Assembly: GCF_001655615.1 (NCBI RefSeq)
Contig: NZ_CP011567.1
Coordinates: 5,713,001 to 5,777,000 of the forward strand
Reading direction: 5' to 3'
From: Pseudomonas sp. GR 6-02
Lineage (GTDB): Bacteria > Pseudomonadota > Gammaproteobacteria > Pseudomonadales > Pseudomonadaceae
Length of the DNA: 64,000 bases
Each line of letters begins with the position of its first letter. Position 1 is the stretch's first letter. The position numbers were made by a program, and so were the translations under genes. Of the stretch, positions 26,880-35,119 are shown piece after piece. A model generated the notes under the pieces. The model was given only the letters and a program-made list of their open reading frames with translations. It was not told the origin of the DNA and did not search any database.

Positions 26880-27862
26880 GCCATTCCGAAGCGCAGCCTG
26901 CGTCGCACTCCGACACGCCGGGCAAACACCACTGGCACCGCTGGAAAAGGCCGCTGACGATGCTGTTTTTCCTGGCGCTGATCGTATTGTTCACGATGCT
27001 CGCCCAGCGCATCGAATGGAACGAAGTGTTCGATACCCTGGCTGATTTCAAAGTACGCACGTTGATCATTGCGTCAGGTGTGACCCTGGCAAGCTTTCTG
27101 GTCTATGCCTGTTTCGACCTGATCGGGCGCACCTACATCCGGCAGAACCTGACCTGGCGGCAGATCCTCCCGGTGGGGATCATCAGCTATGCCTTCAACC
27201 TCAACCTGAGCGCCTGGGTCGGCGGCGTCGCCATGCGTTATCGGCTGTATTCGCGGCTCGGCGTGAGCAAAGGCAACATCGCAAAAATCCTCGGGCTGAG
27301 CCTGGCGACCAACTGGTTCGGCTACATGGTGATTGCCGGCGCGGTGTTCAGCAGCGGCCTGATGCGAATGCCGCCGGGCTGGAAAGTGAGCAGCAATGCA
27401 CTGCAGGACGTGGGGATTTTGTTGCTGTTGTTGAGCATGGGATATCTGGCGGCCTGCCGGTATTCCAGGCGCCGGAAATGGTCGGTTCGCGGCGTAGATA
27501 TCATTCTGCCGTCGCTGCGCATGGCAATCCTGCAACTGGCCCTCGGCGCACTGAACTGGGCGCTGATGGCGGCGGTGATCTTCACGTTGCTGCCGAGCAA
27601 ACTGGACTATCCGCCAGTGCTTGGTGTGTTGCTGATCAGCGCCATTGCCGGGGTCATCACCCATATCCCGGCCGGGCTCGGTGTGTTGGAGGCGGTGTTC
27701 GTGGCGCTGCTGCAGCACGAAGTATCGCGGGGCAGCCTGGTGGCGGGGTTGATCGCTTATCGGGCGATCTATTTCATTCTGCCGCTGCTGATAACCGTGG
27801 TGATGTACCTGGTGGTGGAAGCCAAGGCCAAGTCGTTGCGGATCTCGAAGAAATCTCGGTGA
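26876..27862 (+). CDS. YbhN/UPF0104 family membrane protein (lysylphosphatidylglycerol synthase TM-like)
   Basis: The 328-residue protein has a polar His-rich N-terminus and about eight hydrophobic helices. SAWVGGVAMRYRLYSRLGVS and ITHIPAGLGVLEAVFVALL are the signatures of the MprF/AglD flippase-like membrane domain. There is no aminoacyl-transferase domain, so this is not a complete MprF. By analogy it could move a lipid or polyprenyl substrate across the membrane. It closes the DUF72-EEP-clsB-ybhN operon. Confidence 0.9.
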   Translation: MSHSEAQPASHSDTPGKHHWHRWKRPLTMLFFLALIVLFTMLAQRIEWNEVFDTLADFKVRTLIIASGVTLASFLVYACFDLIGRTYIRQNLTWRQILPVGIISYAFNLNLSAWVGGVAMRYRLYSRLGVSKGNIAKILGLSLATNWFGYMVIAGAVFSSGLMRMPPGWKVSSNALQDVGILLLLLSMGYLAACRYSRRRKWSVRGVDIILPSLRMAILQLALGALNWALMAAVIFTLLPSKLDYPPVLGVLLISAIAGVITHIPAGLGVLEAVFVALLQHEVSRGSLVAGLIAYRAIYFILPLLITVVMYLVVEAKAKSLRISKKSR

Positions 27863-27904
27863 GATGTGGTTTGCCCGCGAACGACCGCAAGACCACCGCC
27901 TCTC

Positions 27905-28663
27905 TCAACTCGATTGAATGATGCTCAACCGCTCACCCACCACCATCTCGGTGATCCAATCCACCAGAATCGAGGTGTACGCCTGTTGCGAAACCGGGTC
28001 GCTCAAGGCGTGATCCGCACCATCGATGATCCGGTGAGTCAGCGAGTGAGTCTGCTGACACGCGGCGCGGTAACTCATGATCGTCGCGTGGGGTACATAG
28101 GCATCGGTCTCGGACTCCACCAGCAACACATCCCCGGTGAATTGCGAGCAGGCGTGCAACGCGCGATTGCTGTCGGCGCGCACCAGCGTGCCGCGATAGT
28201 CGCGCAAGTCGGCTTTGTCCAACTCACGCTTGGGCGTGTGCCACAAGTCGTCGCGATACAACGCCGGCACCCGCAGAGCCAACCAGCGCACCGGACGCAA
28301 CGTCGTCAGGATCGCCGCCAGATAACCGCCATAACTGGTGCCGACCACCGCGATCGCAGAGGTGTCGAGCGCCGGGTGGGCGAGCAAGCGGTCGTAGGCT
28401 GCCAGCAGGTCGCGCAGGTTGTCTTCGCGGGTGACCCTGGACAACGGAATGCCGGTCCCGCCGGTATGGCCACGCAAGTCGAACGTCAGGCACACACAAC
28501 CCAACCCGGCAATGCCTTTGGCCCGCTCCAGGTCGCGCTCCTGGCTACCGCCCCAGCCGTGGACGAAAAGCACCCCCGGGACTTTCGATTTGGGGCTGAG
28601 AAAGGTCCCGCTCATCTGTTCATCGTCGATGTCGATCTGAATGGTTTCGCTTCTAGCCGTCAT
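27905..28663 (-). CDS. Alpha/beta hydrolase (dienelactone hydrolase/prolyl oligopeptidase-like)
   Basis: The 252-residue protein shows the oxyanion region VLFVHGWGGSQ near residue 30, the nucleophile elbow VGTSYGGY (Ser near residue 124), an acid in LLVESETDAYVPH, and the catalytic His in DGADHALSDP. The fold is a cytosolic esterase/peptidase-like hydrolase; the substrate is unknown. Its start overlaps the DUF3182 gene by 11 bp, so the two work as a unit. It converges on the ybhN-like gene. Confidence 0.87.
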   Translation of the reverse strand: MTARSETIQIDIDDEQMSGTFLSPKSKVPGVLFVHGWGGSQERDLERAKGIAGLGCVCLTFDLRGHTGGTGIPLSRVTREDNLRDLLAAYDRLLAHPALDTSAIAVVGTSYGGYLAAILTTLRPVRWLALRVPALYRDDLWHTPKRELDKADLRDYRGTLVRADSNRALHACSQFTGDVLLVESETDAYVPHATIMSYRAACQQTHSLTHRIIDGADHALSDPVSQQAYTSILVDWITEMVVGERLSIIQSS

Positions 28664-29762
28664 AGGATTTGACCGTCACGTACTTGAGAAGAAAATCACT
28701 GTGTTCCGCCGGCCCGCGGTACACCTCGATAGCGTTCGCCGGCAGCGATTGATCGCTATAGGTTTCGACCGAGGACACGCGAATCGCACGCAGGCCGGGG
28801 TCGTGGACGAAGCTTTGCAGCGCCGCGACTTCAGCACTACTGGCACCGCCCAAACGCCAGGATTGTTCGAGCACGCCGCTGCGTTGTCGGCCGTTGCAGT
28901 CCAGCCCTTGGGCAATATCGTAATTGCGCCGCGAGGCATAGAAACCGGGGTAGGCTTCATCCGCCGCACTGTCGAATACCTGTGCCTGCTGGATCGCCAG
29001 CCTCACGTCATCCGGCAGTTCCAGCGCCAGCAGGTCCTCATAATAACCCTGCACCACCAACAGGTTGGACCCTCCATAAACCTGCTCGCCCTGAGCGTCT
29101 TCGGTCAAGTATTGATCACCGCAATAACTCAGCACTTTGTCGCCGATGAAGCTTTGGCCGACGCTGTGGGTGATCACCTCGGTCAAGTCCTGTTCCAACA
29201 CCACGCCTTCGGTGAACAGTGTCTTGGCCTCGGGGCGAGCGAGGATGGCGTCGAACTGGTCGAGGCTCTTGATCACTTCCTGACCGCGTCCGGCGCAGGC
29301 GTGAATAGGCTTGATGCGGATCGGGCCGCTGTAGAGCAGGTGCTCCGCCGCCGGGCGCGCATCGTCCAGGGAGAACACGCTGAGGCCATCGAGCACGACG
29401 CTGCGCACCCGTTCGCAAAACAACGTTGCCCAGCCTTCGGGCGCGAACGCATAGCGGTTCAACAGCCCATGACTGATGGCTTTGGTGCAGATGAAATCGT
29501 GGTCGACGTAACCGCCCCACAAATCCTCCGGCCCTTTGACGCCCAGCTTCCGGGCGATAGCGGCGCCCACCAGCGTCTGGGTCGGCAACAGATAGCGGTC
29601 ACGACCGCTGTGCAGTTGCGGGTCGTAACTGCCGCCGTATTCGAGCCCGACGATCTGCGCCAGCCAACGAGCCAGCGCCCGATTGGTTTCAACTTCGTGC
29701 AGCGGGGCATCGGCACGCACCGAATGGGCGAGTACCAGTTTCTTGCGATTTGTTGGGGTCAT
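28653..29762 (-). CDS. DUF3182 family protein, ATP-grasp-like
   Basis: The 369-residue protein fits DUF3182 as I recall it (HEVETNRALARWLAQ near the N-terminus, DLWGGYVDHDFICTKAISHG). By inspection it resembles an ATP-grasp enzyme: IRIKPIHACAGRGQ would be the B-subdomain lysine and glycine loop, and GVVLEQDL the acidic ATP-binding strand. A carboxylate-amine ligase activity is possible but unproven. The ATG is preceded by AAGGGGGA. It overlaps the downstream hydrolase, which could process its product. Confidence 0.72.
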   Translation of the reverse strand: MTPTNRKKLVLAHSVRADAPLHEVETNRALARWLAQIVGLEYGGSYDPQLHSGRDRYLLPTQTLVGAAIARKLGVKGPEDLWGGYVDHDFICTKAISHGLLNRYAFAPEGWATLFCERVRSVVLDGLSVFSLDDARPAAEHLLYSGPIRIKPIHACAGRGQEVIKSLDQFDAILARPEAKTLFTEGVVLEQDLTEVITHSVGQSFIGDKVLSYCGDQYLTEDAQGEQVYGGSNLLVVQGYYEDLLALELPDDVRLAIQQAQVFDSAADEAYPGFYASRRNYDIAQGLDCNGRQRSGVLEQSWRLGGASSAEVAALQSFVHDPGLRAIRVSSVETYSDQSLPANAIEVYRGPAEHSDFLLKYVTVKSYDG

Positions 29763-29971
29763 GCGTCCCCCTTCAATCTGCGTTGGATAAATGTAGCTGA
29801 AGGGGTGCAGGGATCAGGCCAATGGCGGCTGATGAAGAACGACTGTTAAATCAGCCGGTTGCCCAGACAGTAATGGCATTACGCCTGTTTGATTATGCAC
29901 GACGCCCTTCAGGACTCCGGCATTTTGCACGACTCAAACCTCCCACATTTTCTTGATCTGGCGTGCTCTGG

Positions 29972-30967
29972 CTACCGGGCCACAACAGCTGGCGGCGTCA
30001 CGCCAAACCGCGTCCGGTAATCACTCGGCGCCAGCCCGGTAATCTTTTTGAACGTCGCACGAAACGCACTCGGGTCCTGATAACCCACGGTCCAGGCAAT
30101 GTGATCAATGGTGCCGTTGGTGAATTCGAGCATCTCGCGCGCCTTGCCGACGCGCAGGTGCTGGCAGTACTCGGTGGGTTTCAACCCGGTCGCCGCACGG
30201 AATCGCCGCAGGAAGGTGCGCTCTTCCAGCCCCGCCCGTTCGGCCATTGCCGCCAGCGAGACATCGACCGCCCCGGTGCTTTGCAGCCAATGCTGGACCT
30301 TGAGAATCGAGGCATCGCCATGGCTGAGAATCGGTGAAAAATTACTGCCGCATTCGCTCGCGCTGTCGCTGTGCTCCACCACCAGAAAGCGTGCCGTGCT
30401 GGTGGCGATGCTCGGCCCCAGTAAACGGTTCACCAGGCGCAATCCCAGCTCTGACCAGGCCATCAGCCCGGCGGTGGTGATCAGATCGCCGTCGTCGACG
30501 ATGGGCGTGTCGGCCTTGAGCTTGATCGCCGGGTAACGCTCGGCGAAGGCTTTGGCCGAGGTCCAATGAGTGGTGGCGCTACGGCCGTCGAGCAGGCCGC
30601 TTTCAGCCAACAGGATCGACCCCACGCAAACCCCGCCCAACGTCGCACCACTGGCGTGTTGCTGACGAATCCAGCGAATCAGTCCCTGCGGTGCCTGGCC
30701 CTTGGAAAAACCCCCAATCGAAGGCGGGATCAACACCGCCACCAGCGCGCCGTCCGGACCGGGTTGACTGTCGTAGACCCGCTCGGGCGCCTGATCGCCC
30801 TCGACCCGCCAATGGCTGATCCGCAACAACGGCAACTGCGCCGTCTGATGCTCGGCGGCAATCCGGTTGGCCACCCCGAACAGATCCGTCAGCCCATGCA
30901 CCGCCGCCATCTGCGCGCCGGGATAGATCAGCACGCCCAATTCGACGACTGCCCTTTCTACGCCCAT
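29972..30967 (-). CDS. GlxA family transcriptional regulator (DJ-1/PfpI plus AraC HTH)
   Basis: The ATG at 30967, after GAAGGGGG, gives 331 residues starting MGVERAVVELGVLIYPGAQ. Residues 1-190 form the PfpI/DJ-1-like sensor domain (GGVCVGSILLAESGLLDGR, with Cys near residue 108), and residues 215-325 hold the two AraC helix-turn-helix units (ERTFLRRFRAATGLKPTEY and VGYQDPSAFRATFKK). Relatives control amine, nitrogen or amino acid catabolism. It is divergent from the cysteine hydrolase at 31069 and is the likely regulator of that gene. Confidence 0.9.
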   Translation of the reverse strand: MGVERAVVELGVLIYPGAQMAAVHGLTDLFGVANRIAAEHQTAQLPLLRISHWRVEGDQAPERVYDSQPGPDGALVAVLIPPSIGGFSKGQAPQGLIRWIRQQHASGATLGGVCVGSILLAESGLLDGRSATTHWTSAKAFAERYPAIKLKADTPIVDDGDLITTAGLMAWSELGLRLVNRLLGPSIATSTARFLVVEHSDSASECGSNFSPILSHGDASILKVQHWLQSTGAVDVSLAAMAERAGLEERTFLRRFRAATGLKPTEYCQHLRVGKAREMLEFTNGTIDHIAWTVGYQDPSAFRATFKKITGLAPSDYRTRFGVTPPAVVAR

Positions 30968-31068
30968 TGTCAGTTTTCCCCCTTCTATTGTCGGTGCGGC
31001 CAATCCTCGGACGGCCTGCAAAACCTGATACTTGAATCACACCCAACAAGCACTTCGAGGAAACACTC

Positions 31069-31617
31069 ATGGCCAAGCAAGCACTCATCGTAGTCGATAT
31101 CCAGAACGACTACTTCCCCCAGGGCAAGTGGCCTTTGGCGGGCGCCGATGCCGCCGCAGACAACGCTGCACGGCTGATCCAGGCCTTTCGCGAGGCCGGT
31201 GACGCGGTGGTGCACATCCGCCACGAATTCACCTCCGACGCCGCGCCGTTCTTCACCCCGGGCTCCGACGGCGCGAAGCTGCACCCCAAAGTCCTGAACC
31301 GCGCCGATGAACCGGTGGTGCTCAAGCACTTCGTCAACGCGTTCCGCGAAACCGAACTCAAGGCCATCCTCGACCAGCAAGGCATCGAACACCTGGTGGT
31401 GGTCGGCAGCATGAGCCACATGTGCATCGACGGCGTCACCCGTGCCGCAGCGGACTTCGGCTATACGGTCACGGTGATCCACGACGCCTGTGCCACCCTT
31501 GATCTGGAGTTCAACGGCGTCACCGTCCCGGCCGCCCACGTTCACGCCGCCTTCATGTCGGCTTTGGGTTTTGCCTATGCCAGCGTGGTGTCCACCGATG
31601 ACTTTCTGGCTGGTTAG
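31069..31617 (+). CDS. Cysteine hydrolase of the isochorismatase family
   Basis: The 182-residue protein has the catalytic triad of the family: Asp in VVDIQNDYFP, Lys in VVLKHFVNAF, and Cys in GSMSHMCIDGVTRAA. Members hydrolyse isochorismate, nicotinamide or N-carbamoyl compounds; this one cannot be assigned further. It has a GAGGAAA ribosome site and follows a 101-bp divergent spacer from the GlxA-type regulator gene. Confidence 0.9.
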   Translation: MAKQALIVVDIQNDYFPQGKWPLAGADAAADNAARLIQAFREAGDAVVHIRHEFTSDAAPFFTPGSDGAKLHPKVLNRADEPVVLKHFVNAFRETELKAILDQQGIEHLVVVGSMSHMCIDGVTRAAADFGYTVTVIHDACATLDLEFNGVTVPAAHVHAAFMSALGFAYASVVSTDDFLAG

Positions 31618-31709
31618 ATGAGAAGCTCGTTCTACAGGATTGCGCTTAACTGATCGGAATCATGCTGCTTCCCTTCTTTTTCATACACCTGCGCAACCGT
31701 CGAAAAAAT

Positions 31710-31765
31710 CTCACGCGTGAGCTATTGAGGGCTGCAAAAATAGCCTGTAGTGTTATCACGCGTGA
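31710..31765 (+). promoter_or_regulatory. Twin palindromic operators bracketing a predicted promoter of the PspA operon
   Basis: TCACGCGTGA occurs perfectly at 31711-31720 (12-bp palindrome CTCACGCGTGAG at 31710-31721) and again at 31756-31765, centres 45 bp apart. Between them TTGAGG (31725-31730) and TAGTGT (31748-31753) are spaced by 17 bp. One copy therefore touches the -35 and the other the start region, as expected for a repressor. No sigma-54 promoter is seen. Confidence 0.6.
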
Positions 31766-31789
31766 GTTTTTCACAACGGGATCAGCACC

Positions 31790-32479
31790 ATGAAAAGCAG
31801 CTCTCCATCAGATCCGCCTACCGGGTCTGTTACCGATTCAGCGAGCCGCAAAGGAGAGCGCTCGAAACCCTCCGCGAAAAAACCATCGAGCTTCTACATG
31901 AAGCAGATGCGCGCGGGCCTGGGTGCCGCCGGCTATGTGAAACACGAGACTTGGGTGCTTCCCGAAAATCGAAGCCTGCTCAAGCAGATGGAGAAACAGC
32001 TACGCCAACCGATTCTGGCTGGCTCATTCATGTCGGAGAATTACATGAGCGCAGGTAATAACTGGAACATCGATCGCCTCTACAGCGCCCTCCAGGCCCT
32101 CGACGAAGTGGTTGCGAACGAAATCACCCTCTCCCTCGTTCAAGGCTCCGAATCCAGCATCAAGCTGGAAATGAACGATTTCGGTGGCTTGCCGATTTAC
32201 ATCGCGGTGGTTGGCGATCAGATCATCGTCGATACGGTCCTGGTCGATGTCGAATCGATCAACAACGTCCCGGCATTCAATGATGCCGTTTTGCGCAGCC
32301 GGGAAATGTTCCCGCTGTCCTCGATCGGTATCGAGTCCATGCCCAACGGGCAGGTCGTTTACAACATGTTCGGCGCGCTGAGCTCCGACTCCAGCCTGAC
32401 CAACGTCGTGACTGAGATCAAAACCCTCGTCGACAACGTCCAGCGCGCCAGCGAAGCCTTTGAACGCTTCTTCAATTAA
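31790..32479 (+). CDS. yjfI: YjfI-like protein, DUF2170
   Basis: The 229-residue protein begins with a Ser/Pro/Lys-rich tail (residues 1-35) that is basic and resembles a DNA-binding or disordered extension (KKPSSFYMKQMRAGLGAAGY). The DUF2170 domain follows from about residue 75 (NNWNIDRLYSALQALDEV to the end). E. coli yjfI heads the yjfIJKLMC operon in the same way. The N-terminal basic segment with LGAAGYVKHETWV resembles a ribbon-helix-helix-like element, so it might bind the palindromes upstream; this is speculative. Confidence 0.82.
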   Translation: MKSSSPSDPPTGSVTDSASRKGERSKPSAKKPSSFYMKQMRAGLGAAGYVKHETWVLPENRSLLKQMEKQLRQPILAGSFMSENYMSAGNNWNIDRLYSALQALDEVVANEITLSLVQGSESSIKLEMNDFGGLPIYIAVVGDQIIVDTVLVDVESINNVPAFNDAVLRSREMFPLSSIGIESMPNGQVVYNMFGALSSDSSLTNVVTEIKTLVDNVQRASEAFERFFN

Positions 32480-32503
32480 TTATTCGGGAACAGGATATAT
32501 CCA

Positions 32504-33202
32504 ATGACTCAGTCCATCTGGAGCAAATTGTTCACCGCGCTGCGTGGCGGTGCCAACGAAGTCGGCGAATCGATCGTCGACCAACAGGCCCTGCGCATTC
32601 TCGACCAGGAAATTCGCGATGCTGACAGCGCGCTGGCCAACGCCAAGCGTGAGCTGGTCACCATCATGGCCAAGCACAAACTGTCGGCTGACCGCGTCAG
32701 CGAGTACAACGCCAAGATCAAGGACCTGGAATCCAAAGCCCTGGCCGCCATCCAGGCCAACCGCGAAGACCTGGCACTGGAAGTGGCCGAAGCCATTTCG
32801 ACCCTGACCAATGAACTGGATGTCGAGCAAAAGCAGGCCACCGAATTCGGTGGTTACGCTGACAACATGCGCAAAGACATCACCAAGGCTGAAAACCGCA
32901 TCAAAAGCCTGCGCCAGCAAGTGGATATGGCCAAGGCTCGTGAAAGCGTACAGAAAGCCCAGGTCAGCGCCTCGATCGCCAGTGGCGGCGCCAACGGCAA
33001 GCTGGAAACCGCCGTCGGTACACTGAACCGCCTGCAAGCCAAGCAGCAGCAACGCGCCGCTGAACTGCAAGCCCAGGACGAACTGGCCGATGCGTCGACC
33101 GGCACCGACCTGGAGCGCAAACTGCGCGAAGCCGGCATCACGCCGGACGAAGGCAGCGCCAATGCGATCCTGGAACGCCTGAAGAAAAAATCGGCCGAGT
33201 AA
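32504..33202 (+). CDS. PspA/IM30 family envelope-stress protein (YjfJ-like)
   Basis: The 232-residue protein is almost entirely coiled coil after an amphipathic N-terminal helix (SIWSKLFTALRGGANEVGE). It has repeated Ala/Glu/Lys/Gln heptads from residue 25 to 200 and a short C-terminal helix (GSANAILERLKKK). This is the ESCRT-III-like PspA/Vipp1 family, which polymerises on damaged inner membrane. No pspB, pspC or pspF lies nearby, so control differs from the classic E. coli psp operon. It follows yjfI by 24 bp. Confidence 0.92.
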   Translation: MTQSIWSKLFTALRGGANEVGESIVDQQALRILDQEIRDADSALANAKRELVTIMAKHKLSADRVSEYNAKIKDLESKALAAIQANREDLALEVAEAISTLTNELDVEQKQATEFGGYADNMRKDITKAENRIKSLRQQVDMAKARESVQKAQVSASIASGGANGKLETAVGTLNRLQAKQQQRAAELQAQDELADASTGTDLERKLREAGITPDEGSANAILERLKKKSAE

Positions 33203-33264
33203 GCAATACCCCGGCAGAAAGGGCATTCATTGCCCTGATGCCAGTCAGTCAAGCGCACTGACCC

Positions 33265-33368
33265 TGTGGCGAGGGAGCTTGCTCCCGCTGGACTGCGCAG
33301 CAGTCCCTTCTTTTTGGGGATAAGAGGGGCCGCTTCGCGGCCCAGCGGGAGCAAGCTCCCTCGCCACA
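33265..33368. repeat. REP palindrome pair, family B
   Basis: Inverted copies at about 33265-33290 and 33342-33368 enclose a degenerate inner palindrome. The pair lies between pspA and the rhomboid gene, within the predicted operon, so it could separate expression of the two upstream genes from the rest. Confidence 0.9.
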
Positions 33369-33449
33369 ACTTTACTCAGTGCTTGTTCTATCTCTTAACT
33401 GGCAGGCATTAATTGATCGCCCTTCTTTACTGCCGAGTCGAGGTCAAGG

Positions 33450-34013
33450 ATGGATGCCCTGAAGGGTTTCAAGACAATCGCTGGCCTGGCCATCTTCATG
33501 GTTGCGCTGCAACTGCTCAATGTGGCGACCGGCTACAGCCTTAACGCCTTCGGCCTGGTTCCGAGAACCTTGCACGGACTGGTCGGCATCATCACCTCAC
33601 CTTTCTTGCACACATCCTTTGCGCACCTGAGCGCCAACCTGATTGCCTTTTTGATCCTCGGCACCCTGGTCATCGTCGAAGGGCTCAACCGGTTCATGGC
33701 CGTCAGCGCTATCATCATTTTGCTGGGCGGTTCGCTGATCTGGCTGTTCGGTTTTGCCGGCGTGCATATCGGTGCCAGCGGCTGGGTGTTCGGGCTGTGG
33801 GCGTATCTCCTGTCGCGCGCCTGGTTTCAGAGGAGCTGGAGCAACCTGATAACGGCCAGTGTCGTGGCCCTGCTCTATGGTGGGCTGATTGTTGGCTTCC
33901 TTCCGCGCCGGGGCATTTCCTTCGAAGGGCATATTTTTGCTGCAATCGCCGGGTATATTGCAGCCAAGGTACTGTTATCTACGCCGCGCAGCAGGTTTAA
34001 TGCCGCCCGGTAA
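33450..34013 (+). CDS. Rhomboid family intramembrane serine protease
   Basis: The 187-residue membrane protein contains about six hydrophobic helices. The catalytic features of rhomboid proteases are in place: HLSAN (His59, Asn63) in the second helix, GASG with Ser110 in the fourth, and GHIFAAIAGY with His161 in the last. It should therefore be able to cut transmembrane substrates. It sits between pspA and a potassium channel gene, 82 bp after a REP pair, in an otherwise yjf-like operon. E. coli yjf has no such protein. Substrates are unknown; a neighbouring membrane protein or lipoprotein is a reasonable guess. Confidence 0.85.
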   Translation: MDALKGFKTIAGLAIFMVALQLLNVATGYSLNAFGLVPRTLHGLVGIITSPFLHTSFAHLSANLIAFLILGTLVIVEGLNRFMAVSAIIILLGGSLIWLFGFAGVHIGASGWVFGLWAYLLSRAWFQRSWSNLITASVVALLYGGLIVGFLPRRGISFEGHIFAAIAGYIAAKVLLSTPRSRFNAAR

Positions 34014-34084
34014 CCACACCCGAGCACTTAGATGCCCGAGCGAGTACGTCGCCAGGAATGAGCCCCCAAGGAGTCAGGGATGTA

Positions 34085-35119
34085 ATGTCGATTTTCCTTT
34101 TATTGCGCGCGTACGCGGCGTCCTTCTTCCATCGCTTCGGCTGGGCCGGCCTGGCCATTGCGCTGGGCGTACACCTGAGCACGGCCTGGCTCGGCCTGGT
34201 GCTTCTGGGCGAACAACACCTCATCGCTCCCGCCACGTTCACCTACTTCTATCTCACCACCACGCTCACCGTCGGCTACGGCGATCTTGCGCCACAGACA
34301 GCCGCGGGACGGATTTTCGTGGCTACCTGGGTCATGCTCGGGGGCATTGCGCTGCTGACCGCAGCCATCGGCAAAACAACCAGCAGTGTCATCGATGTAT
34401 GGAGAAAAGGCATGAAGGGCAAAGGCGATTTCACCGGCAAGGTCGGCCATACCGTTCTCATCGGCTGGGAAGGCGCGTCCAGCGAGCGGGTTATTGAGTT
34501 GCTGCTGCAGGACGAAACGTCCAATGACAACCTGATCGTCATTTGCGATTGCGACCTCGAAGAAAACCCCATGCCGGGCAAGGCCGCCTTTATCAAAGGT
34601 GAAAGCCTGTCATCCGCCGCGCTTTTGCTGCGTGCCGGCGTGCCTGGCGCCGAACGCGTACTGGTGCGTACCCATTCAGATGATCTGACCCTGGCCACCG
34701 TGCTGGCGGTCAATCAACTGAGCCCGGTCGGGCATGTGGTCGCCCACTTCAATGAAAGTGAAATCGCCGCGCTCGCCAGCGCCTACGCGCCCAGCCTGGA
34801 ATGCACCTCAAGCATGGCCATCGAGATGTTGGTGCGCGCCTCTCAGGATCCGGGCTCGTCAGTGGTCATCAATGAATTGCTGTGCGTGGGCCAAGGCGCC
34901 ACCCAATACCTGATGAGACTGCCCGAAACCTTTGAAACAACGTTCGGCGATCTATACGCACAGATGAAAGAACGCCATAACGCGACCCTTATCGGCTACC
35001 GCGCCAAAGGCGCCCGACAGCCTTCAATCAACCCGCCCGGCGCCACTCGCGTCAAGGGCGGCGAACTCTTCTACATCGCCTCTACTCGCCTCAAGGAAAT
35101 CTCCAATGGGATGGTTTAA
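34085..35119 (+). CDS. Two-TM potassium channel with RCK/TrkA-N-like domain
   Basis: The ATG at 34085 is preferred because AAGGAG and AGGGA precede it, whereas an ATG 27 bp upstream has no spacing for a ribosome site. Two membrane helices (about residues 20-42 and 77-100) flank a pore loop with the K+ selectivity filter TVGYGD at residues 62-67. A cytoplasmic Rossmann-like domain starts at GHTVLIGWEGASSERVIELL and resembles RCK domains that gate by nucleotide or cation binding, with a C-terminal TrkA-C-like part. The stop overlaps the DUF2491 gene by 14 bp. Membrane-potential control is inferred. Confidence 0.9.
   Translation: MSIFLLLRAYAASFFHRFGWAGLAIALGVHLSTAWLGLVLLGEQHLIAPATFTYFYLTTTLTVGYGDLAPQTAAGRIFVATWVMLGGIALLTAAIGKTTSSVIDVWRKGMKGKGDFTGKVGHTVLIGWEGASSERVIELLLQDETSNDNLIVICDCDLEENPMPGKAAFIKGESLSSAALLLRAGVPGAERVLVRTHSDDLTLATVLAVNQLSPVGHVVAHFNESEIAALASAYAPSLECTSSMAIEMLVRASQDPGSSVVINELLCVGQGATQYLMRLPETFETTFGDLYAQMKERHNATLIGYRAKGARQPSINPPGATRVKGGELFYIASTRLKEISNGMV

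Noticed and set aside
27870..27890. REP element after the ybhN-like gene
   Set aside because: Only a short fragment resembling tgcccgcgaa remains, with no inverted partner. A similar remnant near 31627-31640 was also left out.
31618..31789. Sigma-54 (PspF-type) promoter before the PspA operon
   Set aside because: No GG-N10-GC element in the TGGCAC-N5-TTGC form could be found; the region fits a sigma-70 promoter with palindromic operators better.
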